A DNA stretch of 64,000 nt from Nicotiana tabacum. Taxonomy: Eukaryota; Streptophyta; Magnoliopsida; Solanales; Solanaceae. The notes below the pieces were generated by a model, which worked only from the letters and a program-made list of their open reading frames with translations, did not search any database and was not told the origin of the DNA. The DNA is taken from assembly GCF_000715075.1 (NCBI RefSeq), contig NC_134096.1, forward strand, positions 115,628,698-115,692,697. The letters run 5' to 3'. Below are positions 10,935-21,542 of the stretch, piece after piece; positions within the stretch are counted from its first letter, which is position 1, and every line of letters starts with the position of its first letter. A program made the position numbers and the translations under genes.

Positions 10935-12682
10935 CTACTTGGTCCCTGAAGGACCTTCTCCATGCATGGCTCTTTTGACCCCATCAATCAGGTTCCCTAG
11001 ATCGCGCATATCCAACAATAAGTAAGATTTTGCTAAATGTCCTCCTTCACTGCTCTCCATGCCTTGGCAATCTGATAGCCTCTTTCTCATCCTACCCTCG
11101 AGCTCCATCAATCCTTGTTCCAAGTATTCCAATCTTTTTGTTGACTTAGTGGCAATCTCCATCCATTCTTTTATCGCCTCCATGTTCATTTTGTGTTGTT
11201 CCAAATGTTTTGCTTCAGACTCAAACACTCTTTTTCGCATTCTCTTATACTTAACTTGTGCCTCATCCACCTTATCTATGATCATGTCCTTTAAATTGAC
11301 TCCTAGCTTGACGTCCCCTGCTACATCATCCTTCTACTATTAGATAGATAGTAGTACATATGACCGGTGTGATACCTGTCTGGCTCAATGGTTTCTCTTT
11401 CCACAATGATCTTTTGGTTCCACATATGTTGCGCCTCGAACTTAAACGGAATAATATCCCCTTTGAAATCCACCTTGTACTGGACCATGTTGGAAACCCA
11501 AGGTATGGCTTGTTTTATTCCCGCTTGCCTCATTACCCTTATGGGAGCATAAGGATAGATGCCTCGCAACCCGATTAGTAATAGATGAGTAGTCCCCCTT
11601 GACCTGATGATGAAATCACTGCTAGGAAACTATTCAAACATCCAATGTACCTGCTCGTCTGTCAGATTACTGAAGAAACGCACCCAACTTACAGCATTTC
11701 CAGGCTGTGCAAACCTGTCTGGGATAAATGTCATTTTCTTTGGATGATGGTTAGATATGTAGTCATTCAGTGGCCTTCATAGAAGCTCTTGATGGTATTC
11801 GCCTCTCTGAAAGTGTTCCAGCACCCATACTTGTAGTAACAGATTGCAACCCTCAAAGTGTCCAAATATCCACGTGCACCGATCTAAAGCGCGGTACATC
11901 TCATCTAAGATCATAGGGATGATGGTATAAATTTGTCCCTTGATGCCCTCCATGAAGGTTCTGGCGACCATAGCTAAGCGAGTGTGAATCATTTCTCCTT
12001 TCATTGGAAATATCAACAACCCCAAGAAGCAGACGACGAACATATAAACCCGGCAGTGCGTCCAACCCAAGGAAGTAATGGCGAGTTTATCATGATGAAG
12101 ACAAAACGACTTGATATGCCCATAATTCTCGTAAAGGAATTCAAAAGGGATGTATGATTTCTTTAGACAGAGCAGTTCGTCATTTATTTTAAAACCTATC
12201 ATTTTCAGAAAATTGCAGGGAATGCGATTCTCTGGTACCAGTAATCCCGGACTATCCCATGGCAGCTTGGCAAAACCTCTTATTTCTTCTAGGAGAGGAG
12301 TCATTTCTATATTGCCAAATCGGAAAATAGCTCTCTTCTCATCCCAGAACATGGTAGCGGCCTCAATCAATTCTCTATTTGGTTGAATGTTTAGCAGGGA
12401 TAGCAGGTCACCAAGTACTCTTCTTACATGATTTTTGTCGCAAGGTGCAAGGTCTTTCCACCAGTCAAGTAGCAAGGGTGGGATGTTTTGGACCATACCG
12501 AACCTGGGGATTTCATGCTTCATTTTCTGCAAACAAATAAAGTTATGTTTTTTCCCCCTCCAGATTTGACTACTTACACAATAAGGATCAATACGTTGGC
12601 ACATTTTCTCCAAGTAATGCACATAATATGATAGTGTCCATTGGGATTGTTGAAATCCTGTCGGACTTTGGACAAGGTTCAT
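10935..12682 (-). pseudogene. ORF1 upstream of gag (PMD/DUF7745-like protein of Ogre-type elements)
   Basis: The minus-strand frame starts at 12682 with MNLVQSPTG and runs 301 codons to a stop at 11777. The same frame resumes to 11321 (SWVRFFSNLTDEQVHW, then GIYPYAPIRVMRQ), and a frame-shifted coiled-coil-like tail follows at 11285-10935 (EHLEQHKMN-type, rich in K, E, R and M). Ogre-type Tat elements are known to carry an extra ORF between the 5' LTR and gag. The W-rich middle (LAPCDKNHVRRVLGDLL, MTPLLEEIRGF, GLLVPENRIP) recalls the plant mobile domain-like DUF7745 family. This match is from memory. Its function in the element is unknown. The stops make it a pseudogene. Confidence 0.75.
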
Positions 12683-13319
12683 CTTAGCGGGTTGTTACGT
12701 TAATAACGCTTCAGCCCGTACTAGGTTTAGCAGCCAACATCTGCACGCAAGGTGCAGAAGTGTAGTATGAGTACAATCGACCCCATGTACTCAATAACTA
12801 ACAAACATAACCTTAGGTTGAAAGTAGTGACGAGCTTGTACCAAGGTCGGGTCCCAACTTCAATAACCAACAATAGCTCATAACAACATAAAACAAGTAA
12901 TACCAGAAGTAACTCAACAATCAAATGCTCAACAAAAAACATGATTTCTGAAATAGTTCTGCCTTTCAAGTACTTCAATGAAAACCCAAATCGTTTACCA
13001 GAGTTACCAAAAATATGAATAAGTTTGAAAATAGTAATTTTCCCAAAATCCTTTCCATAATAAATAAGATATTTCATTTTCTTTCTAGATAACCAGTGTA
13101 AAACAAATGCATCATTATGCCCATCTGTCAACATGTGTGAGAAATCATGAATGATGTGATACCGTACAACATGAGAAAAATACATCTCTATGCCTGTATG
13201 TCATGTGTGCATGTCAATGCAATGTATCTCAGAGATAAACTCATGTACTCACACTCTCAGAGTACTCAATCTCACTGTCTCGCATTCTCTCTCACTATGC
13301 TCAAGGCTCAGCACACTCA

Positions 13320-13557
13320 ATCACTCAGTGTTGTACAATGCCTGTTGCGGCGTGCAGCCCGATCCATATATGACCATAAGTCCTGTTGCGGCATGCAACC
13401 CGATCTACATATATATAGTCGACTGCGCTCACTGGGGTGTGCAGACTCCGGAGGGGCTCCTTCAGCCCAAGAGCTATATTATTGCAGCGTGCAGCCCGAT
13501 CCAATATTGTTGCGGCGTGCAACGTGATCCAATATTGTTGCGGCGTGCAACCCGATC

Positions 13558-13618
<61 letters not shown>

Positions 13619-13690
13619 CAATGGCTCGTTGCAGCGTGCAACCCGATCCATATAAAATATAATCAATATAATATGTTGCGGCATGCAGTC
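13320..13690. repeat. GTTGCGGCGTGCARCCCGATCC repeat cluster inside LTR1
   Basis: About seven degenerate copies of a word close to TTGCGGCGTGCAACCCGATC recur at irregular spacing, with the TA microsatellite between two of them. It is internal to the LTR, and the coding frames across it are artefacts. Confidence 0.8.
13563..13617. repeat. (TA)n microsatellite
   Basis: An uninterrupted AT/TA dinucleotide run of about 55 bases inside the LTR1 repeat cluster. Confidence 0.98.
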
Positions 13691-15710
13691 CAATCCTAAA
13701 ATGTCACTCTCACTCAGGTCATTGGCCTCACTCAGTCATCAATCTCTTCAGTCTCACTCACGGGCTCACAATATCATGAAACTAGCCCGACAACAATGAT
13801 ATGATGTGTCAATAAATAATATCTGAGACTGAGATATGGTATGAATGCATGAATATGACTGAGTACGAAATATCAATGAAATCAGTGAGTTGACAATAAG
13901 AAACGACCACTATGGGTCCAAACAATATCGGCATAAAGCCTAAACATGATATCCAGCATGATTGACAGCTCAATTACTTTAGCATATGGTGAAAACACAG
14001 ATATCAACAAAATAGGGCCACTATTCAGTGCCATGGAAACAACAGAGTCCCAATTCACATGGTGCACGCCCGCACGCCCGTTACCTAGCATGTGCGTCAC
14101 CTCAACACAAATCACATAACACGTATTTCGGGGTTTCATACCCTCAGCACTAAGATTAGAATAGTCATTTACATCGAACAAGCCAATTCCAACATAGAGC
14201 AAGCCAAGCGATGCTCCAAAATGCCATCTCGTGCATTCCAACCTCCGAACAGCTCAAAAAACTAACCAAAAACAACTCAAATACATCAAATAGTGCTAAA
14301 GGGACCAATCCCGATCGAAAAGATCAAATCTTGAATCAAAATCCCAAAATCGGCCAAGAGCCCATCCCGGGCCTGCATCTCGAAACCCGAAAAAATTTAT
14401 AAAAATCCAACAAACCATTCAATTACGAGTCCAACCATACTAGTTTCACTGAAATCCGACTCCAATTCAATGTTCAAAACTCAAAAATTCATATTATGAA
14501 ACTTTAGGCCAAAGCCCACAATTTCCTCTATAAAATGCACAATCCAATTACAAAAAACGAAGGTAGATTCATGATATAAGATCAAAAATGAGTAGATAAC
14601 ACTTACCCCAATCCACAAGATGAAAATTGCTCCAAGAATCGCCTCAATCCGAGCTTGGAAATGTTAAAATGAAGCCAAAATCGCGAACCCTTGTATTCAT
14701 CATTCTGCCCAGCACTTTCGCACCTGCGGCACATTAGCCGCTTCTGCGGCGTCGCATTTGCGACCAAAAACATGCTTCTGTGGAGAAGCACTGGAGGTCT
14801 GCCTTCGCACCTGCAGTAAAATACCCGCATCTGCGCAAACGCAGGTGCACGCCCACTTGTCGCTTCTGCGTTTCCAATCTACTCATGCGCTCAACTCACC
14901 GCATCTACGCCTTCATAGATGCGAAGCAATCTCCGTTTTTGCGGAACCCTGCTCCCAGCAATATTTCCGCTCATGCGACCCCTTTGTCGCTTCTGCGACC
15001 CGCGCACCTGCGCAAACCAACCGCAGGTGCGGTCACACCAGATCCAGCAATAGCAACATTGAAGAAAATGATCCGAAATCAATCTAAAACACGCCCGAGA
15101 CTCTCGGGACCCCGTCCGAATATACCAACAAGTTCCAATACGAACCTACTCGAGGGCTCAAAACACACATAACAATATCAAATCGACGAACCACACCTCA
15201 AATCGAAATCTATGAACTTTGAACTTTCAAATTCAATAACTCGTGTCGAAACATAGCATCAATCCGGAATGACTTCAAATTTTGTACACAAGTCCCAAAT
15301 AACATAACGAAGCTATTCCAAATTCCCGGAATCACAATCCGAATCCGATATAAAAAAGTCCACTCCCGGTCAAATATTTTAAAATTTCAACTTTCGCCAT
15401 TTTGAGCCAAATTCTACTACGGACCTCTGAATCACAATCCGGACTTGCTCCTAAGTCCGAAATCACCCAACGGAGCTAATGGAACAATCAAAACTCCGTT
15501 CCGGGTTTAAATTCACAAGAAGCCAAAGTTGGTCGACTCTTTCAAATTTAAAGCTTCTAGCTGAGAATCATTCTTTCAAATCAATTCTGAATAATCTAAA
15601 AACCAAAACCGACGATCCACATAAGTTATATTACATCTTACGGAGATACTCATGCCCTCAAACAACCGAGCAAAGTGTAAATGCTCAAAACGACTAGTCG
15701 GGTCGTTACA

Positions 15711-18639
15711 ATAACTCTGTTTGACTAGTCAACACCACCAAAGACCGGGTAAGGGCTCAAATTATCTCAAAGAGAAGGTGTTAGGCGCTCTTCGAGGTCC
15801 ACAACTGTGGGTCCCGACCGAACTTTAAACTATATGAATTATGTGATCAAACTAGGTGAGTAAACAAAGATATGAAAGTTGAAAGTCTTATTATGACAAA
15901 CACCAATATAAAAATATATCGTGAAACTATATGAATAATTGATACAAGTCTTAAAGATCACAAGGATTACGGCCTATAACTAAATCCTTTAGCAAGTATA
16001 AAGGGAAATGAGGGGTACTAAGATTTTTAGCCTAAAGGATCACCCCGTGCAACATAAATAATACTCTGCAACTTCCCTTAGGTAGGAGTTGCTCATATTT
16101 TTTAGCGGACACAGACTATAATCTCCAGCTACCCGATTACTATGTTGAAGTTGTTTACCTAAAAGCATTCTAATTCAATTCTAGGTCGTGCCTTATGCGT
16201 GCGCTACCCGTCCCATGCATAAGGTCCAGGAGGCTTTGGACCTACTATTTGGTAGTTCTAGACACAACTCAGTTGCTCAATTGATAAAACTAGGCGATAA
16301 GCAAAAACAGATAGGACTGCATATACTTGCAATAAAAGGCTCAAGTAACCTCCACACATAAGCATGAAAAGCATGCAAATAGATTTCTGATTAGGCAATA
16401 TATAACATAAAGACATATTGGAATCGTTAAGTTTATAGACATGATTTCTAGGTGATTCTAGATTCCATTATTAAAGGCAGTGCTATAATTTCTTGGCTGA
16501 CGTATAAACAAATTGGAGCGTTGCAAGTCCTATAGACATGATATCTAATCATTTGTGTAAATAGGCAATGAAGTCGTCGATAAGCATCCTATAGGCAGGT
16601 CTTATAACGATTGACAATTGGGCTTGATTTTATAACAGTTTATTCCTATAGACATGTCATCTAGGCGGGGCAGTGTAATGAGAACAACGAAATATTCGAT
16701 TAAAAGATTAGAATCCTATAGTCATGATTTCTAGGTAGGCAATACACTTAAAATAATAGAAGCAATTGTCCAATTGATTATTTGAAATCCTATAGGCATG
16801 GCATCTAGGTCATAGTTATGCATCCTATAGGCATGTTGTCCAAATGTACAATAGTAATATAGGAATGCACATGTTTGAATAATATGCAAGTGAGGTATGC
16901 ATAACTCCCTATAGGCATGATCTCTATTAGTGTGTGACAGACCAAATAAGATAATAAGCAAGGTATGTTGAACGAAACAACAAATATAACACACAGATCC
17001 TATAGGCAAGTTTTCTACCCTTTCATGCAAATATTAGAATTCCCCAGCCCCCTTTTATTAATACCCCCATTATTCGTTTACAAATTATTACAGGCCCAAG
17101 AATGAAATAATAAATACTTGAAAATAACAAAATATAGGCTTAAACGAATACAAGCCCACTAAAGCAATTACAGGCCCAATACAAAAATAACCCTGAGATA
17201 TCCCAGGCCTTCAATTGTCTTACTCTCCGGACAACTAGCAGGCCCAAACCACAGGCTCATAAGACAACTAGGGTGCGCCTGAATCCAGTGCCCAAGTAAA
17301 ACAACAAACATGGCCCATTTCCAAGCCCAATGAATAATTTACTGACCCAAATGAATGCTAAGTTTAGCTATGCAGGTAACACAATACTCATAAAATAACT
17401 TAAATACTTAGTTCTTAGAGCTTTGAACATCAACAACTCTAGCCAAGACATATAAATAGGATCATGCTAAATGGAAAGGCACACAAGACACATATGAGGC
17501 AAGCTTATGCTTTGTAATTCCAGAAACATAGTTTGACAGTGACAAGGTTGAGCATCATAGGACAGCAAACTATTTCAAAGAGTTTTGAAGTAAAGCATGA
17601 TCCAGAAACAACCTAAAGACCTTTAGATAATAGTCTAGTAGAATAATGATCAAGAAGCTGGTAGAGCACAGTCTTTAATGAAAATTTTAACATGAGAACC
17701 TAATGAGAATGTGGTTGCAAACAGCATAACAACATGCTAGTGGGCACAATTTGGCAGACCTATCACTTAACTTATCAGGATGAACATTATCTATAGCACA
17801 AAGATTCTAAAGAACTCATAATAGGTAAAATAACAGGACAAGCAAACATGGGGATTCATGTCAGTCGACCTCACATGAGAGCAAACTACACATTGGTATT
17901 TATCCTAGAATCAATGCTAAGAGTGCAGGATTGACAGGTCAAGGGATATAATCATCAAAGTTACCGATCACAGACAAACATGCTTCGCTACATATTAAGA
18001 CAATGCTATAACATGGGAGAGTCAAGAATTACTTTGCAGGAAATAGTAAATTAGTAGGAGGAGATTCATTAAAGCAGATTCTGAGCAAACAATTCTTACA
18101 AAGATCCCAGAAATCTGAGGCATGAATGTGACCTCATAACAAACAAAGGACATGACATTAAGGCTAACATGAGCATGACCAATCATGCAAAACTTAAGAA
18201 GGCCAGAAGCTACTTGAATCAAATACGCAGAGTGAAGGTCTACTACACATATTCAAACCTATCAAGTTCGATATTAGAGATCATGAAACTGCAGAACATC
18301 ATCGAAATAATAGAAATACATAAAGCATACAACAGTGTTGAGAGTTCACAAATAACAAAGAAGCTTAAGGCATGCTTGTCTAGAAATTCAAACAGTGTTA
18401 GCATACAGAATACACATACATGAACAAGTAGAGGAGTAATAGTTAAGGCTATAAAGGGTCAAGATTGCTAACCAGTTGTGAAGATAAACAAGCAAAAGAG
18501 TGAGTAACTCAGAATCTCAGCAGCGATAGCAAAAGAAAGACAACAGTGGGAACCCCAGATCCTAGTACGTCAGAGTTCATATGAGCTTCAGTGATCTCCG
18601 AGCAGTGCTCGCATTAGAGAGGTTAATAGAAAAGATTCT
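15711..18639 (-). mobile_element. Inner part of the Tat/Ogre-like 5' LTR and leader (inner boundary unresolved)
   Basis: The matching part of the 3' LTR lies outside the window, so where the 5' LTR stops and the leader begins cannot be fixed. The tract has no coding frame of note and holds the CCTATAG repeat cluster at 16431-17017. The LTR probably continues to near 15720, which would make it over 4 kb, in the long-LTR range known for Ogre elements. I could not recognise a primer binding site. Confidence 0.6.
16431..17017. repeat. Dispersed-tandem motif CCTATAGRCATGATHTCTAG
   Basis: About nine copies of a 20-base motif start near 16431, 16528, 16587, 16644, 16714, 16788, 16823, 16907 and 16998, spaced about 35-97 bases. 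Copies preserve CCTATAG and often CTAGG at the other end, giving a short inverted repeat (CCTA...TAGG). The intervening sequence is much less conserved than the motif. Confidence 0.85.
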
Positions 18640-19942
18640 GGTGGCCTTGGCTTTCAGTCGGCCACAGTTAAGAGAGAAAAAATAATATAGAAGGTGAAAG
18701 TGAGAGAATAACAGTAGTTGTTAAGCGATTAGAGTCTGTTCAAAGGGAATTAGGGGAGGGGTTTATATAGTGGTAAAATCAGGCGGATAAACAAGGAAAG
18801 AAATCAAGTAAACATGAACAAAAAGAGTAAAATCTCTCATGCAAATCAGTAAAGCAACCCGAAAGGAAAGAAATCAAACTCCAAACCTTAGTTAGGGGTT
18901 AAAAACTCAAAATCAGCCAACTGGTATGAAGAATCAAGCTATTCTTCGTGTATATGGACGAAATTTTGTCCAAATCTCCAAGATTGAGTTGAACAGGCCC
19001 GATTCTGAGAGATAGTACTTGCCAAGTTTAGGCAAGTACTAAGTAACACCATTGTCGCGTAGATACAGATGCGGTAACACAAATAAGGAAGGTGAATCAC
19101 AAGGAGATTCCATTGTCTAGCCACAATGGGAGAGTGATTGGAGATGGGGCGGTTAGGGCTTCTCAGAGGAGAGTAAGGTCCTAGGGATTTTAGAGGTGGC
19201 AGGTGGATAAAAATGGGTTAGGGTTTTTAGGTGAGGGGATATAAAGAGACGGGTAGGTTTATTATGGGCCGTTGATCATTTGAGATCATCGGCTAGGATC
19301 AAAAAGGGAAGCGGGGCGGGTTACTTGACGGGTCACGACCGAGTTATGTAAAGGAGGGTTTAGTTTGGGATGCTGAGAGGTGAGATGGGGTGGGCTTAAT
19401 GTTTTAGGCCTTGCATTTGTCCGAAAAATTGGCCTGTTTTAGGCCAGCTCTTGAAACCCTTTAAAATTAATTTAAAATAAATTATTATAACGTCTAATAA
19501 TTGGTAAAAATACTTTTTATGCTGTAAAAATATTTAAAAATAATAACTCAATTATAAAAATAAAAAAAATGCTACTTTGGCATACATAATATAATAAATT
19601 TAATTATTTATAGAATATAGGTTATTATTGTAAAATTATGTAAATAGCTCAAACAATACAAATATAATTATGTGAAATGAAGTAAAATATTTTAAAACAT
19701 GTACGTAAGTGTAAATAACAAATTTGAGTGATTAAGTCATCACAAAATAATTTAAAAGGGTAATTAATAAATAATCAAGTATTTTAAATGCAAAGAAATC
19801 AATTTTCAAACTATAAAAAAAATTATGAAAAGTTATAGAAAATACTTGTATAAGTCTTGTAAATTAAGTAATGATACAAAACGATATTTTGAAAGTATAT
19901 GTGCTCATTTGAAAAATATGAGGGCAAAATTGGGTATCAACA
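18640..19942 (-). mobile_element. 5' LTR of Tat/Ogre-like retrotransposon (part matched by the 3' LTR)
   Basis: It matches 1-1302 throughout. On the minus strand the element begins at 19942 with TGTTGATACCC. Similarity ends there, and the sequence beyond 19943 is an unrelated gypsy LTR, so this is the outer boundary of the element. Confidence 0.92.
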
Positions 19943-20810
19943 GGCAGTATATAGATGCATCTATGATTCGTGCCGCTCAACCCTCGACAGTGTACACATT
20001 ATTCTGGATCGAGCCGAATGACCTCGGCAGAATCGTGCGTTATATCACTAGTAGTCCGAATATTTACGAGCTAATCTTTTCACCGATACCCGGCATTTAT
20101 ATGGTATTCCGTATTTATTTGATATCGACCCTTGGCATGTTCTGAGCTTTTAAGGTAGAATATAATATTTAGAATTTATGCTTTGAAAGAAGGAATCAGA
20201 AGATTTGTAACTTACAGAATTACCCCATCATTTTTGTATACCTCATATTTGTTTATGTTTTATTCTATTGCTTTATTGAACCTTTAGTAAGTGTCGATGT
20301 CGACCCCTCGTCACTACTTCTTCGGGGTTAGGCTAAATACTTACTAGGTACGCGTTGATTTATGTACTCATGCTACACTTTTGCAGTAAATGTGCAGGAT
20401 CTGACTGGTTCATTTGATGATCACCTTGGCGCGTAGGCGCACCTGTGGAGGAGACTTTGTGTGAGCTGCATTCCAAGCTACGCATCGCAGTCCACCGAGT
20501 CTCCATTGTACTATTTATTTTATTCTGTCTTATTACATTCGAGACAGAGTTGTCCTATTATTGCACTCCTTATAAATTGCTCATGCACTCATGACACCGG
20601 GTTTTGGGGGTTTTTACTGGTTGTTCGTTATTGTAGATCACGTAATTATTATCATTTTACCCCGTAAATTCCATTTTAATCTATTTAATTAATGGAGATT
20701 ATGATCTCGAAAGTAATAAAATGAGTAATTAAATAAATAAATCACAGTTGACTTACCTGACGGCGGCGTTAGACGCCATCACGACCTATAGTAGATTTTG
20801 GGTGGTGACA
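19943..20810 (+). mobile_element. 3' part of a gypsy LTR (LTR4) split by the Tat/Ogre-like insertion
   Basis: The sequence resembles the late part of the LTR at 21543-24161: a CACTACTTC, GGGTTAGGCT and TTTGCAG series, then GGCGTTAGACGCCATCACGA, and an end in GGTGGTGACA at 20810. No primer binding site follows, so this is a solo or 3' LTR. Its 5' part should lie left of the window, beyond the large nested element. Confidence 0.7.
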
Positions 20811-21542
20811 ACTGAAGCCAAGCCAGCAAGTTGATTACAGCTTCTTGGTTTTCCTTAACTCTTTCATTCAAAAGCACCTATTTTTTAACAAGTCGATTTA
20901 GATAACATTTTAGTTCCATTTCTCCAAATTTTATTTCAAGATTAACCGGCATACAAAAGTTTTAACATCACTAATAATCTAATTAACCTTCCTGCGTGGA
21001 CAATTCCTACTAGTCGATCTGACTAGATAAATACTTGTTGAACTCTATCTTTACATTAAATCAAATAATCTTAGTAATTAAAAATTAGTGTAAGAATATA
21101 TATCACTAATTAATCATTGATCCCTAATTTCGCAGTGTCAACTAACTCGTGTTATTCCTCCTTATCTAACTCTTTCATAAGATGGTTAAGGTCTTTCTGT
21201 AAAATAACAAATTTCAAGGTCCAATACCTAATTTTGGAGCAATTGTCGTGGTAATTTTGGAAACACAATTACCCAGACCTTGTGAGCCATAATTGTAGGT
21301 TACTTGCTACTACAGAAAAATATAACTTGAGAACGAAAAAAATTAAGTCCATTATTGTGTACGAAGGAATTTAAGGTTTTGTGGTGCCGAGATAGATTAA
21401 TGTGTACGAAGGTAGTAAGCTCGACGCGGTAAAGACTTTTTTGGTTGAATAACGCACTGAGGAGTTGATGAAAACTTTTGGCAGAAGAAAGCAATTTTGC
21501 GGTCAATTTCGCGACCGCAGAACCATTACTCGGGTCGCATAA
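20811..21542. other. AT-rich spacer between two gypsy LTRs, no gene seen
   Basis: No conserved coding frame is present. A 23-base stretch at 20956-20978 recurs exactly at 33587-33609. Confidence 0.5.

Larger units (their letters stand above)
12708..15710 (-). mobile_element. Gypsy LTR fragment (LTR1), nested in the Tat/Ogre-like element
   Basis: On the minus strand it begins TGTAACGACCCGACTAGTCG at 15710, the same start type as the LTR at 34025. It contains the CpG-rich CGCACCTGCG block about 0.7-1.0 kb from its start and matches the late part of the LTR at 21543-24161 (GTACATGGGGTCG word). It stops at 12708 without the GGGTCGTGACA terminus, so the last few hundred bases are missing. The five bases ATAAC flank it on both sides (12703-12707 and 15711-15715). 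It interrupts the leader between the 5' LTR and ORF1. Confidence 0.75.

Noticed and set aside
13190..13693. Frames with tyrosine-isoleucine runs
   Set aside because: They are translations of the TA microsatellite and the LTR1 word cluster.
14603..15172. Several overlapping frames on both strands
   Set aside because: They come from the stop-poor CpG-rich block of LTR1. The same happens in LTR2 (22083-22415) and LTR3 (34591-35133).
15711..15800. Primer binding site of the Tat/Ogre-like element
   Set aside because: No convincing complement to a tRNA 3' end could be found in the leader on the minus strand, partly because LTR1 interrupts this region.
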